A stretch of 33,049 bases of DNA from an uncultured Granulicella sp. GTDB taxonomy: Bacteria > Acidobacteriota > Terriglobia > Terriglobales > Acidobacteriaceae. Location of the stretch: assembly GCA_937873265.1 (NCBI GenBank), contig CALMVL010000113.1, positions 1-33,049 of the forward strand, read 5' to 3'. Below, piece by piece: positions 27,139 through 33,049 of the stretch (position 1 is its first letter; every line of letters starts with the position of its first letter). The notes beneath the pieces are model-generated. The model searched no databases and was not told where the DNA came from. It saw only the letters and a program-made list of their open reading frames with translations. The position numbers and the translations under genes were made by a program.

Positions 27139-28391
27139 AGCCCGGCCAGCGTCTCGGCCAGCACACGTGTCCCAACCGCGATATGCTCCGCCGTGGCAAA
27201 CTCATCCGGCCGATGACTCACCCCTCCGCGGCATGGGATAAAGATCATCGCCACTGGCGCAAGGCGCGCCATAAACAGCGTGTCGTGGTACGCCCGGCTC
27301 ACCATCGGCGCCGCTGCCACGCCCGTTCGCTCGCACGCCTGCCCGATCGCCTGCACAATTGCCGGCGAACAGTGCGCCGGCATATCGGCATTCATGATCT
27401 CCTCGCGCACCGTCACGCCGCGCCCTTCGGCCAGCTTCCGCGCGTCACGCCGCACCGCCTGCATCACGCGCTCGCGCCGCTCCGGATCAATGTCGCGCAC
27501 ATCCACCTGCAGCACCACCCGGCTCGGCACACTGTTCACCGCGCCGGGATGCACCGCGCAGGTCCCCACCGTCGCGACCGTATCGCGGGAGCCGCTCCGC
27601 AGCGCCTCGCGCTCGATCGCCAGGATCAGCTCCGCCGCCGCGCACAGCGCATCCCGCCGATCCGGCATCAGCAGCGCTCCGGCATGGCCGCCCACGCCCT
27701 CGATGGTGAAGCCGTAGCTGGCAGGCGCGGCAATATCCGTCACGATGCCGATAGGCACACCCGCTCGCTCAAGCAGCGATCCCTGCTCAATGTGTAACTC
27801 CACCCACGCACTGTACCGGTCCCCGCCGACCGCAACCGAAGCAAGCGGACCCGCGAAGCCGGCCTCTGTGCGCACCGCCTGCAACGTCCTGCCGTCCCCG
27901 TCTTGCAGCGCATCGGCAGCATCCGGCGCCAGCGCTCCCGCAAGCACCCGGCTACCCAGGCATCCGATGCCGAACCGCGTCGGCTCCTCCGAGGTGAACA
28001 GCACCAGCTCAATCGATCTGCGGAGACACGCCCCGCTCCGCTTCAGCGCCCGGATCGCCTCGAGTCCGCCCAGCACCCCCACCGTGCCGTCAAACATGCC
28101 CGCATACGGAATCGCGTCGATGTGCGACCCCGTTCCCACCGCGGGCAGCGCCGGATCAAGTCCCTCCCATCGAAAGAACGTGTTGCCGATCGCGTCCTCG
28201 CGCACACCCAACCCCGCCTCCCGCGCCAGCGTCTTCAGCCACGCCCGCGCTTGGAGGTCCCGTTCGGTGAACACGATCCGCGTCACTGCCGTTCCCCCGG
28301 GCGTCGGCTCCGCATCCGTGATCCCCGCCAGCTCCGCCAGTTCAGCCGAGAGCCGCGCCGCATCCACCGCAATCTCCTCCGCCGAACTCAT
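27129..28391 (-). CDS. M20 family amidohydrolase, probable ureidoglycolate amidohydrolase (UAH-like)
   Basis: ORF 27129..28538; preferred start ATG 28391 in an ATGA overlap with the upstream stop. VGTGSHIDAIPYAGMFDGTVGVLGGLEAIRALKRSG, LVLFTSEEPTRFGIGCLGSRVLAG, VELHIEQGSLLE, VSRAYHDTLFMARLAPVAMIFIPCRGGVSHRPDEF. Closer to plant UAH than to AllC as I recall those sequences. Confidence 0.75.
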   Translation of the reverse strand: MSSAEEIAVDAARLSAELAELAGITDAEPTPGGTAVTRIVFTERDLQARAWLKTLAREAGLGVREDAIGNTFFRWEGLDPALPAVGTGSHIDAIPYAGMFDGTVGVLGGLEAIRALKRSGACLRRSIELVLFTSEEPTRFGIGCLGSRVLAGALAPDAADALQDGDGRTLQAVRTEAGFAGPLASVAVGGDRYSAWVELHIEQGSLLERAGVPIGIVTDIAAPASYGFTIEGVGGHAGALLMPDRRDALCAAAELILAIEREALRSGSRDTVATVGTCAVHPGAVNSVPSRVVLQVDVRDIDPERRERVMQAVRRDARKLAEGRGVTVREEIMNADMPAHCSPAIVQAIGQACERTGVAAAPMVSRAYHDTLFMARLAPVAMIFIPCRGGVSHRPDEFATAEHIAVGTRVLAETLAGLAA

Positions 28392-29131
28392 CGCCGCACC
28401 TCGGTGCCGGCGATCGGATGGCAGTTCCAGTCCTTGTAAATGAGGTACTTCGCCGGCTGCTTGCCCAGCGCGCCAAACCACTGCGGACAGAACGCCGCCA
28501 TCCAGATAAAGTCCCCCGCCCGCACCGGATACCAGCACTCCCCCAGCCGATAAATGCCGCCGCCCTCCAGCATCAGCAGCCCATGCTCCATCACATGCAC
28601 CTCCACCATCGCGAGCGAAGCCCCGGGCTGGTAGGTCATCGTATTCACGGCAAAGTCAACACCCGCGTCCTCCGGCAAAAGCGTGCTCACCTGAAGCTCC
28701 GGATCGCCCATCAGCGGGGCCCGCGGCGCCGCGTCCTCCGTGCCCACGATCACCCGGCCCCTTCCCGCCGAGGCGACTCGCTCGATCACCGCGACCCGTG
28801 CTCCCGCATCTCCGCGCAGCAGGTGCGCTTCATCCGCGGGCACGAGAGCAAACCCGCCACGCGTCATTCGGTGGTCCCCCACAGCCGTCGAAAGCGCAGC
28901 GGTCCCGCTCAGCACGTAAAGAAACCGGTTCACTCCGGCTGCCGGCCGTAGCTCGCCACCCGCGCCAAACTCCACCGTGTACTGCGCGAAGTTGCAGCCG
29001 ATCACCGGAGCCGCGTGCACCACCGCAAGGCCGCCCGAAAGACAAGGCAAAGGCGTGCGCACAAACGTGTCGGGCGTCTGCAGATGGTGGTCGCGCCGGT
29101 TGCGGCTGCGTGTCTCGCCAAGTTCATGCAT
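28388..29131 (-). CDS. allE: (S)-ureidoglycine aminohydrolase
   Basis: ORF 28388..29170; preferred start ATG 29131. Bicupin motifs FLYVLSGTAALS, MVEVHVMEHGLLMLEGGGIYRLGECWYPVRAGDFIWMAAFCPQWFGALGKQPAKYLIYKDWN. Confidence 0.9.
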   Translation of the reverse strand: MHELGETRSRNRRDHHLQTPDTFVRTPLPCLSGGLAVVHAAPVIGCNFAQYTVEFGAGGELRPAAGVNRFLYVLSGTAALSTAVGDHRMTRGGFALVPADEAHLLRGDAGARVAVIERVASAGRGRVIVGTEDAAPRAPLMGDPELQVSTLLPEDAGVDFAVNTMTYQPGASLAMVEVHVMEHGLLMLEGGGIYRLGECWYPVRAGDFIWMAAFCPQWFGALGKQPAKYLIYKDWNCHPIAGTEVRR

Positions 29132-30374
29132 GCGCGGCCTCTGTCCGTTCCGGAGTCGAGCGCTCCCCAAACATCCGCAGAACTCCGCGCAGGGTCATGA
29201 GGGCCGCGGCTACATCTTCGGTTCTCACCGTCTCGTCAGGGTGGTGGCTCAGCCCGCCCGGGCTACGCACAAACAGCATCGCCGAAGGAACCCGCCCCGC
29301 CACAATCATGGCGTCGTGCCCGGCGCCGCTGGTCATGCGCGGCGGCGTGCTGCCGGTGGCCTCGGCGGCGGCGCTGGTCAGCATGCCCACCAGCTCCGCA
29401 TCCATGGCCACCGCGGCTTGCGCCAGTTCAACCCGGACCTCCACCGCCACGCCCCGCCGCTCCGCCGTCGTCTGGGCGCGCGTCAGCAACTCCTGCCCGG
29501 CACGCTCGCGCACCGCGTCGTCCCGGTGGCGCACATCGAGCGTCGCCGTGACCTCGCCGGGAATGATGTTGCTCGCACCCGGTCGCGCCTCCACTCGCCC
29601 CACCGTCGCGACCAGGCCCTCCTCCGAGCGCGCGTAGCCTTCAACGGCAACAAGCCACGCCGCCGCCGCCGCCAGTGCGTCGCGCCGCAAATGCATCGGG
29701 GTGGTTCCGGCATGGTTGCTCTGCCCAACAAAGCGCAGCGTATACCGGCTCTGCCCGGCGATCGCCTCCACCACGCCAAGTGGCCGGTCGAGACTTTCAA
29801 GCACCGGGCCCTGCTCGATATGCACCTCCACATACGCCGCAGCCTCCGGCGCCAGCCCGGTCTCAGCGCCGGCATCGACGCCGAAACTCCGAAGCGCCTC
29901 CGCCACCGTCTCTCCCGCCGCATCTCGCAGGCCGTGCAGCTCCGCCCCGCGCCCCACAGCGGCGAGACTGCCAAGAAACGGCCGCCGAAACCGAACCCCC
30001 TCTTCTTCCGAAAAGCCGATCACCTCAACCGCGATCGGCAGACCGTCCGCCGCAACCGCCTCAATGGCCAGCACCACGCCGAGAACGCCGTCAAAGGCTC
30101 CCGCACGGGGCACCGTATCCAGATGCGATCCAAGCAGAAGTCGCGTCGTCGAAGCATCTGCTCGCGCCGACACGCCGCGCAGGTTTCCCATCCCATCCAG
30201 CCGGACTTCGAGCCCGGCCGACTCCATCCATTGGCGTACCAACCCCTGCACGGCCCGCGCCGACTCGCACAGAAACGGGCGCGTCGTCTCGCCCGCCACT
30301 TCTGTGAACGTCGCCAGCTCGCGACAGCGTTCGATCACCCGGCGCGCACCGGGCATCGCCTCCTCCGCAGTCAA
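29124..30374 (-). CDS. allC: Allantoate amidohydrolase (M20 family)
   Basis: The ORF begins at TTG 30374; ATG 30356 is an alternative. LLLGSHLDTVPRAGAFDGVLGVVLAIEAV, VIGFSEEEGVRFRRPFLGSLA, VEVHIEQGPVLES, MTSGAGHDAMIVAGRVPSAMLFVRSPGGLSHHPDETV. Confidence 0.88.
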   Translation of the reverse strand: MTAEEAMPGARRVIERCRELATFTEVAGETTRPFLCESARAVQGLVRQWMESAGLEVRLDGMGNLRGVSARADASTTRLLLGSHLDTVPRAGAFDGVLGVVLAIEAVAADGLPIAVEVIGFSEEEGVRFRRPFLGSLAAVGRGAELHGLRDAAGETVAEALRSFGVDAGAETGLAPEAAAYVEVHIEQGPVLESLDRPLGVVEAIAGQSRYTLRFVGQSNHAGTTPMHLRRDALAAAAAWLVAVEGYARSEEGLVATVGRVEARPGASNIIPGEVTATLDVRHRDDAVRERAGQELLTRAQTTAERRGVAVEVRVELAQAAVAMDAELVGMLTSAAAEATGSTPPRMTSGAGHDAMIVAGRVPSAMLFVRSPGGLSHHPDETVRTEDVAAALMTLRGVLRMFGERSTPERTEAAHA

Positions 30375-31228
30375 GCCCGGCCTCCGCGCAACACGCGCGC
30401 CTCAATCGACCCGTGCGGCTCCTCGGTCGGCACAAAAATCTGGTTCGGGTTGTCCTGCCCGAAGCGGGACAGATCGACGGGCAGCGCATGCCGGTTCGGC
30501 ATCGACACATCAATCGCATCGATCGCGCGGCAAGCATCGAGCGCCGCCTCACCCATCGCAAACAGCGTCTCCTGCACCGACCTGCTGTGGTGCTCGGCAA
30601 AGACCCGCAGCATCGCCTCGCGAATCGCGTCGCGGGCCTGGTCAAACTCCACCTCGTGGTTCAGATACGTCCAACGGGCGCTCATCGCCGTCCCCAGCAG
30701 ACGATCCTCCGTATCCGGAAGTGTCGTCAGCTCATCCCGCAAAAATCCCGCAAATCCGGAGTTCGCCGTCTTCAAAATCACCATGTCGCGAAGTCCCGAA
30801 GTGATCACCGGCGCTTGCTCCCGTCGCTGCTCAACCGTCGTCATCTGGCGTTCTTCGCTGCCGTGCATAAAGGCCGTCGGATGCGGCACACCCGCTACCG
30901 AAAGCCGCTTCCACAACGCACCTTCAACGGAAACTCCGGCCGAAGACACCTGAGGATTCCGCCGAACCAGAAACTCCGCCACCTCTTTTGCAAAGACCTC
31001 CATCGTCCGCGCCTCGCTGGTTCGCGCCAGCGAGTACACCGTGTTCTTCATCGTGTCCGTGGGCAGCAGTCGGCTGTTGTCCCCGTCGGTAAACGCCGCT
31101 CCGAAGTCGCCGCGCAGCAGCACCTCCACCGTCCAGTCGTACACATGGTGCGCCTCCGCTTCGCGTACCAGCTTCAGCAGTCGCACCCTCGATTTGCCAT
31201 ACCGGTTCTCACCCAGCTGCGCTCTCAT
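30371..31228 (-). CDS. Urate oxidase (cofactor-independent uricase)
   Basis: 285 aa. ENRYGKSRVRLLKLVR, LLPTDTMKNTVYSLAR, MTTVEQRREQAPVITSGLRDMVILKTANSGFAGFLRDELTTLPDTEDRLLGTAMSARW, HHSRSVQETLFAMGEAAL, MPNRHALPVDLSRFGQDNPNQIFVPTEEPHGSIEA. Confidence 0.95.
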   Translation of the reverse strand: MRAQLGENRYGKSRVRLLKLVREAEAHHVYDWTVEVLLRGDFGAAFTDGDNSRLLPTDTMKNTVYSLARTSEARTMEVFAKEVAEFLVRRNPQVSSAGVSVEGALWKRLSVAGVPHPTAFMHGSEERQMTTVEQRREQAPVITSGLRDMVILKTANSGFAGFLRDELTTLPDTEDRLLGTAMSARWTYLNHEVEFDQARDAIREAMLRVFAEHHSRSVQETLFAMGEAALDACRAIDAIDVSMPNRHALPVDLSRFGQDNPNQIFVPTEEPHGSIEARVLRGGRA

Positions 31229-31232
31229 CCGG

Positions 31233-31571
31233 TCAACTCCCTCGATACGTGGTGTAACTGTTCGCTGTCAGAAGCAGTGGAATATGGCAGTGACGCTCGC
31301 CGTCGCGCACCACGAAGCTGATCTCTACAAAGGGATAAAGTCCGGAGACACCGATCGCCGCGAAATAGGCTCCGGTCGCGAACCGCAGCCGATACACACC
31401 CGCGCACGGCGGCAGCTCGCGCGGCAGCAGTGCCGGCAAACGCCCATCCTCATCGGTGCTGCCCTCTGCCTGCGTCCGCCATTCGCCGGCATCCAGAAGA
31501 GAGAGCGCAACAGCAACGCCCGCAGCCGGCCGGCCAAGCGTCGCATCCAGAACGTGCGTCGAGATCCCCAT
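31233..31571 (-). CDS. uraH: 5-hydroxyisourate hydrolase (transthyretin-like)
   Basis: ORF 31233..31595; preferred start ATG 31571 overlapping the upstream stop (TGATG). GISTHVLDATLGRPAAGVAVAL and C-terminal CHIPLLLTANSYTTYRGS. Confidence 0.94.
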   Translation of the reverse strand: MGISTHVLDATLGRPAAGVAVALSLLDAGEWRTQAEGSTDEDGRLPALLPRELPPCAGVYRLRFATGAYFAAIGVSGLYPFVEISFVVRDGERHCHIPLLLTANSYTTYRGS

Positions 31572-32107
31572 CAGAGCGCCGCCTCCTGAAGCCATCGCTG
31601 GAGTCGCAGCTCCGTAATCTTTCGCTGCTCCTCGACGGCAACCGCGAGCTCCGTCTCCGGATCATTTCCCATGCGTAACTCAATCTGTTGCAAAATTTCG
31701 CCGCCGCTTCGGCCGCTCGCGCAGATCAAAAAGATCCGGCCGAACCGCTCCTCATACCTTCGATTCGCCTCGCCCAACTCCGCCACGACAGAGCCACCCG
31801 ACTGAACCGCCGCGCCCTGCTCCCGCGCCGACCACGCCGAAGCCCGCGCGCTGACCTCCCCTGCAGCGTGCCGCTCACCGATCCTCGGATGGCTCGCAAA
31901 CGCCTCATCCCAGTCCTCTCCATCCAGCCCCCGCCACACCTCACCCGAAGCCCGCACCAGATCATCGAGAGACCCGAGCGGCCGCCGCGCCGCAACTCCA
32001 TTCGCCCACGCTCGCGACCCGCAGCAGGGCAGGATCGCCGCAGCCGCGGCCTCCGGCGTCCATGCATTCCAGCGCGCCAGCGCGTCACTCTCCATGCGGC
32101 CTAGCAT
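31571..32107 (-). CDS. uraD: 2-oxo-4-hydroxy-4-carboxy-5-ureidoimidazoline (OHCU) decarboxylase
   Basis: 178 aa; alternative start ATG 32095. FASHPRIGERH, YEERFGRIFLICASGRSGGEILQQIELRMGNDPETELAVAVEEQRKITELRLQRWL. Confidence 0.92.
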   Translation of the reverse strand: MLGRMESDALARWNAWTPEAAAAAILPCCGSRAWANGVAARRPLGSLDDLVRASGEVWRGLDGEDWDEAFASHPRIGERHAAGEVSARASAWSAREQGAAVQSGGSVVAELGEANRRYEERFGRIFLICASGRSGGEILQQIELRMGNDPETELAVAVEEQRKITELRLQRWLQEAAL

Positions 32108-33049
32108 ACGTCAGCTCCCGCCCGCCGGGTACGCCTGCCGTGCCGCCATCCTGCCACACCGCCGTGCCGCGCACGTAGGTCGCCGCCACCCGTCCCCGCA
32201 GCCGCTTCCCGACGTAGGGCGAGATCGCATGCCGAAATTGGAGATCCCCCGCCGTCACCGTCCATGCCTCCTCCGGCCGAAACCGAACAAAGCTGGCCTC
32301 GCGCCCCACCGCAAGCGCGCCGGCACGGTCCGCGCATCCCGCCAGTTCCGCCGGTCGCCGGCTCATCCAGCGCGCAACATCCTCGACCGTGTGTCCGCGC
32401 CGCAGCGCCTCGGTGTGCATCACCGGCAGCGCAACCGACAAACTCGCAATCCCACCCCAGGCCAGATCGAACCGCCCCTCCCGCTGGCGCTTCATCTCTG
32501 GTGGACACGGCGAGTGATCCGTCGCCACCAGATCGATCGTGCCCTCCTCGAGCGCATCCCACAGCAACTCGCGATTCCGGCGCCCCCGGATCGGCGGCGC
32601 GCACTTCAGCAGCGTATCCCCATCCGCGATCTCCTCCGCCGCAAACGCGAGATAGTGCGGGCACGTCTCAACCGTCACCGGCAAACCCTCCTCCCGGGCC
32701 GCCCGCAGCTCCGGCAGTGCCATCGCCGTGGAGAGATGCACAATATGTAACCGGAACCGATACCTTCGGCAAAGCCGCAGCAGCAGCCGGATCGCCTGCA
32801 ACTCCGCCTCGTCCGGACGAGACCTCAGATAGGTCGCGTATCTCCGCCAGTCCGCCCCTCGCAGATCGTCCAGTGCCGCCTCGATCGGGCCCGCCAGCTC
32901 CGCATGCACCAGCAGCGGCAGTCCCAGGCGCGCCACCGTCGGCAACGCCTGCTCGAGCTCGTCCGCGTCAATCGACGTAAAGCCACCGCACCCCGGGTGG
33001 ATCAGAAAGCACTTGAACCCCGGCACGCCCGCCCGCGCCAGTGGCTCCA
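32085..33049 (-). CDS. allB: Allantoinase, 5' end beyond the right window edge
   Basis: The frame continues past the listed start (GTG 33026, internal) to the edge as EPLARAGVPGFKCFLIHPG. Lysine motif FKCFL, LLVHAEL, LHIVHLST, ETCPHYL, KCAPPIRGRRNRELLW, DLVATDHSPCPPEMK. Confidence 0.92.
   Translation of the reverse strand, partial: EPLARAGVPGFKCFLIHPGCGGFTSIDADELEQALPTVARLGLPLLVHAELAGPIEAALDDLRGADWRRYATYLRSRPDEAELQAIRLLLRLCRRYRFRLHIVHLSTAMALPELRAAREEGLPVTVETCPHYLAFAAEEIADGDTLLKCAPPIRGRRNRELLWDALEEGTIDLVATDHSPCPPEMKRQREGRFDLAWGGIASLSVALPVMHTEALRRGHTVEDVARWMSRRPAELAGCADRAGALAVGREASFVRFRPEEAWTVTAGDLQFRHAISPYVGKRLRGRVAATYVRGTAVWQDGGTAGVPGGRELTYARPHGE

Noticed and set aside
28977-30953. 658-aa plus-strand ORF opposite the ureide operon
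   Set aside because: Arg/Ser/Pro-rich shadow crossing allE, allC and uricase genes.

Overview
The window is high-GC bacterial chromosome. Its gene content (PEP-CTERM protein, Oar-like TonB-dependent receptor, tricorn-like S41 protease, S53 sedolisin) is consistent with an Acidobacteriota-type genome, but that assignment is inference. Three blocks stand out. (1) The left end has the 5' part of a molybdopterin-binding xanthine dehydrogenase subunit on the minus strand. The ORF track misses it because it runs off the edge. It is followed by a Tat-signal Gfo/Idh/MocA oxidoreductase, a PEP-CTERM protein and a kumamolisin-like S53 peptidase. (2) A divergent alpha-glucan/trehalose locus spans about 5.4-19.4 kb. 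The leftward arm is GlgE, a TreS-maltokinase fusion, a divergent GT-A-like protein that appears to lack the DxD motif, and a small MscS-like TM-helix protein. The rightward arm is a GH15 glucoamylase/trehalase-like enzyme, TreY and TreZ. Together they encode a potentially closed trehalose-maltose-M1P-glucan-trehalose loop. (3) The right end has a tightly overlapping minus-strand purine/ureide operon: allantoinase (truncated by the window edge), OHCU decarboxylase, HIU hydrolase, uricase, allantoate amidohydrolase, ureidoglycine aminohydrolase and a second M20 enzyme resembling plant ureidoglycolate amidohydrolase. Between (2) and (3) lie a tricorn-like S41 protease, a DUF5666-like repeat protein and a TonB-dependent receptor. 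No rRNA, tRNA, CRISPR array, IS element or phage gene was recognised. Many long ORFs in the track are antisense shadows of the real genes. No unmistakably new defence or mobile system is visible. The best novelty candidates are the DxD-less GT-like protein in the trehalose operon and the plant-like, urease-independent ureide operon.
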